From Ignavibacteria bacterium (GTDB taxonomy: Bacteria > Bacteroidota > Ignavibacteria > Tepidaquicellales > Tepidaquicellaceae), in NCBI GenBank assembly GCA_028714695.1, contig JAQTLX010000007.1, forward strand, positions 124,001 through 188,000: a DNA stretch of 64,000 nucleotides, in the 5' to 3' direction. The translations under genes and the position numbers were made by a program. The notes under the pieces are model-generated. The model was not told where the DNA came from, searched no databases, and was given only the letters and a program-made list of their open reading frames with translations. Below are positions 25,757-34,603 of this stretch, one piece after another; the first letter of the stretch is position 1, and the number at the start of each line of letters is the position of its first letter.

Positions 25757-26344
25757 TCACTGGTTTTTGTAATATTCAAAAACTTTCGGCAATACTTTTC
25801 CGAACTTGCTGAACTCATGTCCCGCTTCGTTTTCAAGGATTAGTAATCCGTAATGCCCGCCGAAGTACGCCAGTGTCTTTCTGTAATCAAGAATCCTGTC
25901 GTCTTTCGCCAAAAGCAATACCGTGTCCTGCCCCTTGATTTCGGAAATATAAATTTCATTGTACATCTTTTCAAGTTGAAGAAGGTATTCTTCCGTAAAC
26001 TCGAATTCTTCGTTAGTCTTGTAATTCTTGTTTACTCCAAGTACACTCTCCATCGATACATGCGGAATTATCGCAGGATTTATGAGAACACAGGGCAGAT
26101 TGAATTTCTGCGAAGCGTATAGTGCATAAAAACCGCCTAAACTGCTTCCGAAAATCAGTGTCTTCTCTCTGCTCTCTTTAAGCAATTTGGAAATGTCTTC
26201 CATCGCCTTTGCAGGCTCAGCAGGTAAATCGGGTGATATTACTATCTTATTCTTTATTGTGTTCTCTTTAATTACATGCTCCCTCAGTATTAATGCTTTT
26301 GCCGCCATACCCGAACTGGCAAACCCGTGCAAATATAAGATCAT
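25757..26344 (-). CDS. YqiA/YcfP-type alpha/beta-hydrolase (small esterase)
   Basis: 195 residues. MILYLHGFASSGMAAKA contains the HGF(A/S)S oxyanion motif; GSSLGGFYALY carries the nucleophile Ser; the acid is probably within LLLAKDDRILDY and the His in AGHEFSKF. This fits the UPF0227/YqiA group of small cytoplasmic esterases. It ends 32 bases before the nuclease-helicase gene start on the same strand, so it may head that operon. The physiological ester is unknown. Confidence 0.85.
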   Translation of the reverse strand: MILYLHGFASSGMAAKALILREHVIKENTIKNKIVISPDLPAEPAKAMEDISKLLKESREKTLIFGSSLGGFYALYASQKFNLPCVLINPAIIPHVSMESVLGVNKNYKTNEEFEFTEEYLLQLEKMYNEIYISEIKGQDTVLLLAKDDRILDYRKTLAYFGGHYGLLILENEAGHEFSKFGKVLPKVFEYYKNQ

Positions 26345-26436
26345 AATTCTCTGAAAATAAAATTTAGTATTTTGTATCTTGAGAGAAGATAGTAAATTTA
26401 AATTATTGATTTAAGAAATATCGTGGTATCATTTTT

Positions 26437-27126
26437 ATGGCGGAAAATGACTTTATAGCGGTAATCGGCGATTTGCACGGATGCTTTCACACACTCGAAA
26501 CTGTTTATGACCGTTTGATAAAAAGCACCCGGCAAATTTATACTGTCGGCGACCTCGTCGACAGAGGCAATTATACAAAAGAAACCGTCCGCTTCTGCTC
26601 GGATAATAATATTAAATGCGTGCGCGGCAACCATGAGGATATATTACTCTCCGCGCTCGAACATCCCGAAGGCCGCACGAATTCTTCCTCGGGATATACT
26701 AACTTCACCGCTTCTATGAGCCTCGGAGGCAAAGCAACTATGAGAAGTTATACAGGCTCCTCGGATGAAAATGACTACCCGTATTTCAAACAGGAATTAA
26801 TCCGCCTCGGACATCTCGATTTCCTCAAATCCTTTCCGCTCAAATATGAATTCCATTCCGTCGTCATAACTCATGCCGGAATAGTAAAAGGCGAAGATAA
26901 AAAGAACTGGATGTGGAACCGCAGCATTCCTTCCGATATCGGCAAATTCCAGATATTCGGGCACACCCCGCTGCAGGAACCCTCCCATTCTCCGAAACGG
27001 TTTATTGCAATCGATACCGGCTGCGTTTATGGAAATAAACTTACCGCCGTTATTGTGAATCGTAAAACCGGCGAACTAATCGAAATTATATCGATACCTA
27101 TAAATCCAAAAGATAACTTAATATAA
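26437..27126 (+). CDS. PPP-family metallophosphatase (serine/threonine phosphatase-like)
   Basis: 229 residues with the full PPP signature set: AVIGDLHGC (GDxHG), TVGDLVDRGNYT (GDxxDRG), VRGNHED (GNHE), ITHAGI and IFGHTPLQEP. Two-metal catalytic centre of bacterial PrpA/ApaH-like protein or dinucleotide phosphatases. A regulatory domain is absent. The gene is divergent from the esterase gene with a short shared promoter region (26345-26436). No kinase or other signalling partner is adjacent, so the natural substrate is unknown. Confidence 0.9.
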   Translation: MAENDFIAVIGDLHGCFHTLETVYDRLIKSTRQIYTVGDLVDRGNYTKETVRFCSDNNIKCVRGNHEDILLSALEHPEGRTNSSSGYTNFTASMSLGGKATMRSYTGSSDENDYPYFKQELIRLGHLDFLKSFPLKYEFHSVVITHAGIVKGEDKKNWMWNRSIPSDIGKFQIFGHTPLQEPSHSPKRFIAIDTGCVYGNKLTAVIVNRKTGELIEIISIPINPKDNLI

Positions 27127-27320
27127 TTTCGTCTCTCCTCTGTTTATATTCGTGTTTTCGTGCCTGTCCGCTTATTCGCCGCGGATGTATCCCTGTGCCT
27201 ACTCTGTGTTTAACTGCGAGCCGCCCCCCGATAACTTTTATGATACTTTCTGAATACGCTCTATCTGTCATTTCTTTTTTCCCGCTGCCGAAGGCTCATC
27301 ATGCTGAAGATATAATAATA

Positions 27321-27862
27321 TGTTTTTCTTTGCGTTCTTTGCACTCTTTGCGGTATTCTTTTCTTCGTGAAATTCGTGGTAAGGAGCCTGTCCGCCGTCT
27401 TTCTGGGCGGAGGCGAATTTTTGTAATCATTCCGCGTCCCCCCTTCTTTCCCGCGGGATATAATAAAATGTTTTTCTTTGCGTTCTTTTCGCTCTTTGCG
27501 GTATTCTTTTCTTCGTGAAATTCGTGGTAAGGAGCCTGTCCGCCATCTTTCTGAGCGGGTGGCGAATTTTTGTAATCATTCCGCGTCCCCCTTCTTTCCC
27601 GCGGGATATAATAAAATGTTTTTCTTTGCGTTCTTTTCGCTCTTAGCGGTATTCTTTTCTTCGTGAAATTCGTGGTAAGGAGCCTGTCCGCCATCTTTCT
27701 GGGCGGAGGTGAATTTTTGTAATCATTCCGTGTCCTCCGTTCTTTCCCGCGGGATATATTGATATGTTTTTCTTTGCGTTCTTTGCGCTCTTTGCGGTAT
27801 TCTTTTCTTCGTGAAATTCGTGGTAAGGAGCCTGTCCGCCATCTTTCTGGGCGGGTGGCGAA
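27321..27862. repeat. Tandem array of four 148-bp units
   Basis: Copies begin at 27321, 27469, 27617 and 27765, so the period is exactly 148 bp each time; the fourth is cut off near 27862. Each unit begins TGTTTTTCTTTGCGTTCTT, continues with GCGGTATTCTTTTCTTCGTG and AAATTCGTGGTAAGGAGCC, then TGTCCGCCATCTTTCTGGGC and TGTAATCATTCCGCGTCC, and ends with TCCCGCGGGATATAATAAAA. It is the main content of the 920-base gene-free stretch 27127-28049. The same words occur singly at 35020-35180 and 35820-35895. No coding capacity is supported. Confidence 0.92.
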
Positions 27863-27898
27863 GTTTCTTGTTCTTAATTTATTGCTTGACGTTTGCCC

Positions 27899-27975
27899 AA
27901 AAGCCATTTTTCCCTGAACTTTTCACCCCGTTTAACGGTTTTCAATATTGACCACGGAAAAAGTGGCTTTTTTTT
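27899..27975 (+). terminator. Long terminator-like hairpin before suf
   Basis: AAAAGCCATTTTTCC (27899-27913) pairs, with one bulge, with GGAAAAAGTGGCTTTT (27956-27971), and the run of T continues to 27975. It lies directly before the IscR-like box and sufB, so it could block read-through into the suf operon, or act as a leader structure if a promoter lies further upstream. Confidence 0.55.
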
Positions 27976-27987
27976 GAAAGTAAATAC

Positions 27988-28000
27988 GACTAATTTAGTC
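27988..28000 (+). promoter_or_regulatory. IscR type 1-like operator upstream of sufB
   Basis: GACTAATTTAGTC is a perfect 13-bp palindrome around a central T and matches the core of the E. coli IscR type 1 consensus GACTRWWWYAGTC at every position. It ends 50 bases before the sufB ATG, where a promoter is expected. An Rrf2-family repressor that binds this box is expected, but no iscR-like gene lies in the window. Outer positions of the consensus match only partly. Confidence 0.65.
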
Positions 28001-28049
28001 CTATTTAGTTATATACTGATTATTAACGCTTTAACGTTTTAAAACAAAA

Positions 28050-29486
28050 ATGAGTGAAGATATAATATTAGATAAAATTGCAGGCGATTACGAGTGGGGA
28101 TTCTCAACCGATATCGATATGGATACCCTTCCTAAAGGGCTCAATGAAGATGTCGTTAAGTTTATTTCCAAAAAGAAAAATGATCCGACGTTTATGCTCG
28201 AATGGAGACTCAAAGCCTACAAGCACTGGCTCACACTCGAAGAACCGCAATGGGCGAACATTCACCATCCGCCGATAGATTATCAGGACGCGATTTACTA
28301 TGCAGCGCCAAGAAAAGAAAATAAACTTAACTCGCTCGAAGACCTCGACCCGAAGATTAAAGAAACTTACGAGAAACTCGGCATTCCTCTCGTCGAACAA
28401 CAGTTCCTCGCAGGCGTCGCAGTTGATGCCGTAATGGACAGCGTCTCGGTAGTTACTACGTACCGCGAAAAACTTTCCGATCTCGGAATAATTTTCTGTT
28501 CAATCAGCGAAGCGATTAAAGAACATCCGGAACTCGTGAAAAAATATCTCGGCTCGGTAGTACCTTACTCCGATAATTTCTTTGCGGCGCTTAACTCAGC
28601 AGTATTCAGCGACGGCTCTTTCGTTTATATTCCGAAAGGCGTTCGCTGCCCGATGGAATTGTCCACGTACTTCCGCATCAATGCCGCGAACACAGGACAG
28701 TTCGAAAGAACACTTATCATTGCAGATGAAGGCGCTTATGTTTCCTATCTCGAAGGTTGTACTGCCCCGATGCGGGATGAAAATCAACTGCACGCTGCGG
28801 TTGTCGAACTCATCGCTCTCGATAATGCGGAAATAAAATATTCAACAGTTCAGAACTGGTATCCGGGCGATAAAAACGGCAAAGGCGGTATCTATAATTT
28901 TGTTACAAAACGCGGTATCTGCGGCGAGAATGCAAAAATTTCATGGACTCAGGTTGAAACCGGCTCGTCTATCACATGGAAATATCCAAGTGTTATTTTA
29001 AAAGGCGATAACTCAATCGGCGAATTTTATTCCGTCGCTCTCACAAATAATTACCAGCAGGCTGATACAGGCACAAAAATGATTCACCTCGGAAAAAATA
29101 CAAAGAGCCGCATAGTCTCGAAAGGTATCTCCGCAGGTCACAGCCAGAACAGTTACCGCGGTCTTGTCCGAGTAGGCAAAAGCGCCGACAATGCAAGAAA
29201 TTATTCGCAGTGCGATTCGCTCCTTATGGGCGACAGATGCGGCGCGCATACTTTCCCGTATTTCGATATTAAAAATAAAAATGCAACCGTCGAACACGAA
29301 GCGACAACTTCAAAGATCGGCGAAGATATAATTTTCTACTGCGGACAGCGCGGCATTTCCGAAGAAGACGCCGTAGCCCTTATCGTCAACGGCTATGCAA
29401 AGGAAGTCCTCAACCAGTTACCTATGGAATTCGCTGTAGAAGCGCAGAAACTCCTCGCTATTTCCCTCGAAGGAAGCGTGGGCTAA
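28050..29486 (+). CDS. sufB: Fe-S cluster assembly scaffold SufB
   Basis: 478 residues, full length. Family blocks are present: [104 protein letters not shown] and the C-terminal [16 protein letters not shown]. SufB is the scaffold of the SufBC2D complex on which clusters form in the cytoplasm. First gene of a suf cluster in order B, C, D, S, E, then SufT-like; it starts 50 bases after the IscR-like box and so probably is controlled by Fe-S status or iron. Confidence 0.97.
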   Translation: MSEDIILDKIAGDYEWGFSTDIDMDTLPKGLNEDVVKFISKKKNDPTFMLEWRLKAYKHWLTLEEPQWANIHHPPIDYQDAIYYAAPRKENKLNSLEDLDPKIKETYEKLGIPLVEQQFLAGVAVDAVMDSVSVVTTYREKLSDLGIIFCSISEAIKEHPELVKKYLGSVVPYSDNFFAALNSAVFSDGSFVYIPKGVRCPMELSTYFRINAANTGQFERTLIIADEGAYVSYLEGCTAPMRDENQLHAAVVELIALDNAEIKYSTVQNWYPGDKNGKGGIYNFVTKRGICGENAKISWTQVETGSSITWKYPSVILKGDNSIGEFYSVALTNNYQQADTGTKMIHLGKNTKSRIVSKGISAGHSQNSYRGLVRVGKSADNARNYSQCDSLLMGDRCGAHTFPYFDIKNKNATVEHEATTSKIGEDIIFYCGQRGISEEDAVALIVNGYAKEVLNQLPMEFAVEAQKLLAISLEGSVG

Positions 29487-29513
29487 AATAAAAACAAAAA
29501 TTATTATTACAAT

Positions 29514-30269
29514 ATGCTATCAATTAAGAATCTAAAAGCAAAGATTGACAATAAAGAAATCCTGAAAGGAATTAACCTGGAAGTAAAACCCGGCGAAGTC
29601 CACGCAATCATGGGACCTAACGGCTCGGGAAAATCAACACTGGCTTCCGTTCTCACAGGACGCGAAGGATATGAAGTTACCGGAGGCGAAATTACTTACG
29701 ACGGCAAAAATCTGCTCGAACTTTCGGCAGAAGACCGCGCTCGCGCAGGTATTTTTCTTGCCTTCCAGTATCCGGTAGAAATTCCCGGCGTCTCGACAAC
29801 AAATTTTATGAAGACCGCCATAAACGAAATCCGTAAATCAAAAGGCATCGCGCCTATGTCGGCAGGGGAGTTTCTTAAACGCCTCAAAGATAAAGCCGCC
29901 CTCGTTGAACTTGATGTGGAAATGACAAAGCGCTACGTCAACGTCGGATTCTCAGGCGGTGAAAAGAAACGAAATGAAATTTTTCAGATGGCTATGCTCG
30001 AACCCAGACTCGGAATCCTCGATGAAACCGACTCCGGTCTCGACATAGATGCGCTCAGAATCGTTGCTAACGGCGTGAATAAACTTAGAAACGAAAATAA
30101 TGCATTCGTGGTGATTACTCACTACCAGCGCCTTCTCGATTATATCGTCCCCGATTTCGTCCACGTTCTCTATAAAGGCAAAATCGTGAAATCAGGCGGC
30201 AAAGAACTGGCATACCAACTCGAAGAAGAAGGCTATGACTGGATTAAAGAAGAACAAACAGTAAAATAA
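29514..30269 (+). CDS. sufC: Fe-S assembly ATPase SufC
   Basis: 251 residues, ABC ATPase of SufC type: Walker A GPNGSGKST (about 35-43), FLAFQYPVEIPGVS (Q loop, SufC-typical), signature VGFSGGEKKRNEI, Walker B GILDETDSGLDIDAL and switch His in VITHYQRLL. SufC drives conformational change of the SufBD dimer during cluster assembly. The stop TAA runs into a seven-fold 7-bp repeat (30269-30317). Confidence 0.97.
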   Translation: MLSIKNLKAKIDNKEILKGINLEVKPGEVHAIMGPNGSGKSTLASVLTGREGYEVTGGEITYDGKNLLELSAEDRARAGIFLAFQYPVEIPGVSTTNFMKTAINEIRKSKGIAPMSAGEFLKRLKDKAALVELDVEMTKRYVNVGFSGGEKKRNEIFQMAMLEPRLGILDETDSGLDIDALRIVANGVNKLRNENNAFVVITHYQRLLDYIVPDFVHVLYKGKIVKSGGKELAYQLEEEGYDWIKEEQTVK

Positions 30270-30317
30270 GAATCAAGAATCAAGAATCAAGAATCAAGAA
30301 TCAAGAATCAAGAATCA
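30269..30317. repeat. Seven tandem AGAATCA units
   Basis: Seven perfect copies of the 7-bp unit AGAATCA (49 bases) start at the last base of the sufC stop codon. Related 7-mers (CTAGAAT, AGAATCT) recur at 33680-33700, 34975-35015, 35210-35250, 35780-35820, 40431-40470 and 40980-41040. Confidence 0.95.
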
Positions 30318-30324
30318 AGAAGCT

Positions 30325-30478
30325 AAAAGCAAAACACTATTAGTTTGTCATCCTCGAACGTTCTTATCGGGGATCTTAAAAAAGCGATAAATAGAAACAA
30401 CTTAGTTCTTTATGAGCAAAACACTTTTTGTTTGACATTCCCGCGAAAGTCGCAGAACTGCTGCGGCAGTCGGGAATC
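30325..30478. repeat. Two copies of the dispersed GCAAAACACT/TGTCAT element
   Basis: Copy at 30325-30376 (AAAGCAAAACACTATTAG, TTTGTCATCCTC, GGGGATC) and copy at 30414-30478 (GAGCAAAACACT, TTTGACATTCCCGCG, GTCGGGAATC). The GATCCCC/GGGGATC-type ends can pair with each other. They fill the 268-base gap between sufC and sufD; see the findings for the other copies. Confidence 0.85.
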
Positions 30479-30537
30479 AAAACCCAAACAATATATAGTA
30501 ACAAAATGAACGGCAGGAACAGATAATAAAACAAAGC

Positions 30538-31800
30538 ATGGACTTAAAAACACAAATAATATCCGAATACAACGAATCGTCGAAAGCCCTTAAAAACGGC
30601 TTCGTACAGCGCACCGAAGCCATTACCGACTTCGAACGCACCGGCTTCCCGACGAAGAAAAACGAAGACTGGCGTTTCACGAATATAAACGCAATCGTAA
30701 ACGGAAATTTTACATCGAAAGCAAAATCCGTTCTCGATGCGAAATATCTCGATAGCATTCCCGAATATAATTTCGACGCGAACATCGTTCTTATTCACAA
30801 TGGAAACTACTCGAAAGAATTTTCGAAAATCAAAAACCCGGATAAAAATATTACAATCGCCAATCTTTTCGATACGAAGGATGAAATAATTAGGCAGTAC
30901 TTCGGCAAATATGCACTCTCGTCCGAAGGCGGATTCACTGCGCTCAACACATCCATGGCAAATGCCGGAACACTCGTGCACATAAAGAAAAACGCGTCCC
31001 TCGAAAAACCTTTAATTATTCTAAACATCACAGACGCGCCCGATTGCATCGCTAACATCCGCAATCTTATTGTGCTTGAATCATCCGCAAAAGCCGAAGT
31101 CAGCGAAATATATTATTCGAAAGGAAAGAATTTTTCGAATACCGTAACCGAAATTATTCTTAACGAAAATTCGGAACTGCATTATAATAAAATTCAGAAC
31201 AGCGGTTCCGACGCTTACCACGTAGGCACAACACGCGTCATGCAGGAAAAACACAGCCGCCTTTTCTCTAATACTATCACTCTTGGCGGTTCTTTCACGA
31301 GAAATAATCTCGACTCGCTCATAAACGGCGAAGGCATCGACTGCTATTTCCGCGGTCTCTATCTCGTAAAAGATGATCAGTTTATCGACAACCATACTCT
31401 TGCCGACCACGCGAAACCCGGAAGCCACAGCAACGAACTCTATCGCGGAATTCTCGATGAAAGCGGCTCGGCTGTCTTTAACGGAAAAATTATGGTGCGG
31501 CAGGATGCGCAGAAAACAAATGCTTACCAGACGAACAATAATATCCTTCTCTCGAACGACTGCTCCGTGAATTCAAAACCGCAGTTGGAAATTTTTGCAG
31601 ACGACGTGAAATGCAGCCACGGCGCTACTACAGGACAGATTGACGAAGAGGAAATTTTCTATCTTAAATCGCGCGGCATAGGCGAACAGCGCGCACGCAA
31701 AATGCTGCTCTCCGCATTCGCGCATTCCGTTATTGACGAAATTAAAAACGAAGAAATTAAAGCGCTGGTTTCAAAAACTCTCGATGAAAAATTAGGCTGA
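30538..31800 (+). CDS. sufD: Fe-S cluster assembly protein SufD
   Basis: 420 residues. The N-terminal NEDWRFTNINAIV motif and the beta-helix core with FRGLYLVKDDQFIDNHTLADHAKPGSHSNELYRGIL, GSAVFNGKIMVRQDAQKTNAYQTN and the C-terminal DDVKCSHGATTGQIDEEEIFYLKSRGI are diagnostic for SufD. It forms the SufB partner in SufBC2D. It is separated from sufC by a 268-base repeat-rich gap but only 43 bases from sufS, so the suf genes may be one transcript with inserted repeats. Confidence 0.95.
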   Translation: MDLKTQIISEYNESSKALKNGFVQRTEAITDFERTGFPTKKNEDWRFTNINAIVNGNFTSKAKSVLDAKYLDSIPEYNFDANIVLIHNGNYSKEFSKIKNPDKNITIANLFDTKDEIIRQYFGKYALSSEGGFTALNTSMANAGTLVHIKKNASLEKPLIILNITDAPDCIANIRNLIVLESSAKAEVSEIYYSKGKNFSNTVTEIILNENSELHYNKIQNSGSDAYHVGTTRVMQEKHSRLFSNTITLGGSFTRNNLDSLINGEGIDCYFRGLYLVKDDQFIDNHTLADHAKPGSHSNELYRGILDESGSAVFNGKIMVRQDAQKTNAYQTNNNILLSNDCSVNSKPQLEIFADDVKCSHGATTGQIDEEEIFYLKSRGIGEQRARKMLLSAFAHSVIDEIKNEEIKALVSKTLDEKLG

Positions 31801-31843
31801 AATTTGACTTATAAATAATTTTAAAAGAAATGATTTTTGTATT

Positions 31844-33061
31844 ATGTTTGATGTTGAAAAAATAAGAAACGATTTTCCTATACTGGCTTCTAAGGTGAAC
31901 GGCAAAAATCTTGTGTACTTTGATAATGCCGCCACTACTCAGAAACCGCGCCGGGTTATAGATGCTCTCGTGAAGTACTATTCAGAACAGAACAGCAACG
32001 TCCACCGCGGCGTGCACTTTCTCAGCGATAAAGCAACAACACTCTACGAGAACTCGCGCAAAACTATCGCGGAATTCATAAACGCGGGCAAACCCGAAGA
32101 ACTTATTTTCGTGCGCGGCACAACCGAAGCAATTAACCTCGTCGCGTATTCATACGGCATGGAAAATATAAATTCAGGCGATGAAATCATGGTCTCCACG
32201 CTCGAACATCATTCAAACATTGTCCCATGGCAGATTTTATGTCAGAAGAAAAACGCTGTGCTGAAAGTAATACCAATCAACGATGACGGCGAACTCGATA
32301 TGGACGCGTTTAAAAAACTTCTTAACTCAAAGACCAAAATCGTTTCCGTAAATCATATTTCAAACTCACTCGGCACTGTAAATCCCGCCGCTGAAATCAT
32401 AAAATTATCGCACGATGCGGGCGCGGTCGTATTCATAGACGGCGCGCAATCCGTTCAGCATCTGAAAGTTGACGTTCGCGAACTCGACGCCGACTTCTAT
32501 GCTTTCTCGGGACATAAAATGTACGGTCCTACAGGCATAGGCATTCTCTATGGAAAAGAAAAACTTCTCGATTCAATGCGGCCGTATCAGAGCGGAGGCG
32601 ATATGATTAAGAACGTATCGTTTGAACTCACAACATACAACGAACTTCCTTATAAGTTCGAAGCGGGCACGCCCGACATCTCGGGCGCCATCGTACTTTC
32701 GGAGGCAGTGCGTTATATTAATTCGATAGGGCTCGACAACATAAGCAGACACGAACACGAACTCCTTGAATACGGCACGGCGAAACTCCGTGAAATCGAA
32801 GGGTTCAGACTTTATGGAAATGCAAAGAACAAGGCAAGCGTTATCTCGTTCCTCCTCGAAGGAATACATCCTTACGACACGGGAACAATACTCGATAAAA
32901 TGGGAATCGCAGTCAGGACAGGCCTCCACTGTACCGAACCCCTTATGAAGAGGTTCGGAATACCGGGCACCGTCCGGGCATCGATAGCAATGTATAACAC
33001 AAAATCAGAACTCGACTCCCTTTTCGAAGGAGTTAAAAAAGCAAAACGAATGTTAACTTAG
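31844..33061 (+). CDS. sufS: Cysteine desulfurase SufS
   Basis: 405 residues, class V aminotransferase fold. PLP Lys in FYAFSGHKMYGPTGIGILYG, catalytic Cys363 in RTGLHCTEPLM, plus the start NDFPILASKVNGK and HRGVHFLSDKAT. It removes sulphur from cysteine and passes it, via SufE, to SufB. Full length and intact. Confidence 0.96.
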   Translation: MFDVEKIRNDFPILASKVNGKNLVYFDNAATTQKPRRVIDALVKYYSEQNSNVHRGVHFLSDKATTLYENSRKTIAEFINAGKPEELIFVRGTTEAINLVAYSYGMENINSGDEIMVSTLEHHSNIVPWQILCQKKNAVLKVIPINDDGELDMDAFKKLLNSKTKIVSVNHISNSLGTVNPAAEIIKLSHDAGAVVFIDGAQSVQHLKVDVRELDADFYAFSGHKMYGPTGIGILYGKEKLLDSMRPYQSGGDMIKNVSFELTTYNELPYKFEAGTPDISGAIVLSEAVRYINSIGLDNISRHEHELLEYGTAKLREIEGFRLYGNAKNKASVISFLLEGIHPYDTGTILDKMGIAVRTGLHCTEPLMKRFGIPGTVRASIAMYNTKSELDSLFEGVKKAKRMLT

Positions 33062-33069
33062 TATATCAA

Positions 33070-33198
33070 CCACTAAGAACACTTAGTACACTTAGAAAGA
33101 TATTCTATATATTAACCACTAAGTACACTAAGCACACGCAGTGCACTTAGAGAAGAAAAATAGTTCTTTATATATTAACAACTTAGTGTTCTTAGTGG
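33070..33198. repeat. Inverted repeat of CACTAAGAACACTTAG words between sufS and sufE
   Basis: CCACTAAGAACACTTAGT (33070-33087) is matched in reverse complement at 33181-33198 (17 of 18 bases). Between them are more CTTAGT/ACTAAG words (33107-33150), and 33221-33236 adds another CTTAGTGAACTAAG. The transcript could fold into one long hairpin in the gap between sufS and sufE. Confidence 0.8.
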
Positions 33199-33246
33199 TA
33201 AATAAATAAGCTTTGTTCTTAGTGAACTAAGTGGTGAGTAAAGAAA

Positions 33247-33675
33247 ATGGAACATAAACCAATATCCGAAATAGAAGACGAAATCGTGAACGAATTCTCG
33301 TTCTTCGATAACTGGGAAGACAAGTACGAATATATAATCGAACTCGGCAAGGCATTGACAAAACTCGATGATGCGTACAAAACCGACGCCAACAAGGTCG
33401 CCGGCTGCGTATCGCAGGTATGGCTTCACACCGCCTTTAAAGACGGCAGACTGGAATTTGAAGCGGATAGCGATGCTATCATAACCAAAGGACTCGTCGG
33501 ACTCCTTGTGAAAGTCCTCTCGGGACAAAAGCCCGAAGACGTGGTCGCCGCCAAACTTGAGTTCATTGACAAAATAGGAATGAAAGAACATCTGTCGCCC
33601 ACGCGTTCAAACGGACTCGTGAACATGATAAAGCACATGAAGCGCAGCGCAAACTCATACATGAGCAGCAATTGA
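33247..33675 (+). CDS. sufE: Sulphur-acceptor protein SufE
   Basis: 142 residues. KVAGCVSQVWL carries the acceptor Cys54; DDAYKTDANKVAGC and the C-terminal LSPTRSNGLVNMIKHMK fit SufE/CsdE. It receives persulphide from SufS. Preceded by a 185-base repeat-rich gap. Confidence 0.95.
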   Translation: MEHKPISEIEDEIVNEFSFFDNWEDKYEYIIELGKALTKLDDAYKTDANKVAGCVSQVWLHTAFKDGRLEFEADSDAIITKGLVGLLVKVLSGQKPEDVVAAKLEFIDKIGMKEHLSPTRSNGLVNMIKHMKRSANSYMSSN

Positions 33676-33715
33676 TAATAACAGAATCAAGAATTAAGAA
33701 TCAAGGAGTTAGAAG

Positions 33716-33844
33716 TCGAAGATTCGCAGGAGCGAATCGAAGACCCGTCGCGGCGGGTTAGTTCTTTAAAAGCAAAACACTCTCAGTCTGCTATTCCCGA
33801 AAGTGCGTTATTAGCATCCGCCATGGCGGATTCTTATCGGGAAA
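33716..33844. repeat. Dispersed repeats between sufE and the SufT-like gene
   Basis: GAAGATTCGCAGGAGCGAAT with CGAAGACCCG and GCGGCGGG (33718-33757) recurs in reverse complement at 34921-34962. It is followed by another AGCAAAACACTCTCAG element (33769-33844) with a CCGCCATGGCGG palindrome. The rest of the 343-base gap has 7-mer words and a GTTAATCCGTGGC word near 33970 that recurs near 37485. Confidence 0.8.
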
Positions 33845-34018
33845 CTTAAAAGGAATAATCCTTAAAGAGAACAGATAGTATAGAGAAAGACAGCATAGGC
33901 AAGAATACATTCGGTGCTAATCAGTTGCGAATGCTCTTGCTCTTATAACTGAAAAAAGTTTTTAATCAGTGTTAATCCGTGGCGGCAAGCTCTTTTAAGT
34001 AAAATAAAGTAAAACGAA

Positions 34019-34357
34019 ATGGAAAGCGAAAAAAACGACGGAAAAGTGAATACGGAAGAAATCCGGGACGAAGTCATAAAAGTTCTCAAGAACTGTTATG
34101 ACCCTGAAATCCCTGTGAACATATACGACCTCGGTCTCATATACGATGTAACGGTAGCCGAAAACGGAGACGTCCTTGTCGTAATGACTCTCACGTCACC
34201 CGCATGCCCCGTCGCAGGCTCGCTCCCGACAGAAGTGCAGGACAAACTCAAAGAACATCCAATGATACACGACGCCCGAGTTGAAGTCACATTTGACCCT
34301 CCGTGGTCATTCGACAACATGAGCGAAGAAGCCAAATACGAACTGGGATTCATCTGA
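34019..34357 (+). CDS. MIP18/DUF59 family Fe-S protein (SufT-like)
   Basis: 112 residues. DPEIPVNIYDLGLIYDV, LTSPACPVAGSLP (the conserved Cys in the TSPACP motif) and VTFDPPWSFDNMSEEAK are typical of MIP18/PaaD-like proteins, which help in Fe-S maturation. It is the last gene of the suf cluster. The N-terminal 15 residues are charged and unassigned, so it is a single-domain protein rather than an Mrp fusion. Confidence 0.9.
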   Translation: MESEKNDGKVNTEEIRDEVIKVLKNCYDPEIPVNIYDLGLIYDVTVAENGDVLVVMTLTSPACPVAGSLPTEVQDKLKEHPMIHDARVEVTFDPPWSFDNMSEEAKYELGFI

Positions 34358-34603
34358 TCAATCAGTAATTGGTAATTAATAATCGTTAATTACAAACTTC
34401 AATTGCTCAATTTGTAATTAAAAATTAGTAATCGCTTATCTTATCACATTCTATACAATCAGAACGACATTCACGGATCACGATTAATAAGAATTATAGA
34501 AATGAATAAATGAAGAGTAACTACTCCAGAATTTGTACACAGCACATAATCTAATGAAACCTCAACTGCAAGTTAAACTAATCCAATTATTAATTACTAA
34601 TTA
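34358..34603. repeat. AT-rich repeats between the SufT-like and CopZ-like genes
   Basis: No gene is visible. TAATTGGTAATTAATAATCG and TTACTAATTATTAATTGCTA words at 34363-34440 and 34583-34618 belong to the family of the 14-bp array at 19057. The second block ends within the last codons of the minus-strand CopZ-like gene. Confidence 0.7.

Noticed and set aside
27299-27907. 202-codon open frame on the minus strand within the 148-bp array
   Set aside because: The translation is just four copies of the repeat read in shifting frames (Arg/Lys-rich), with no start signal and no family resemblance; it is a by-product of the array.
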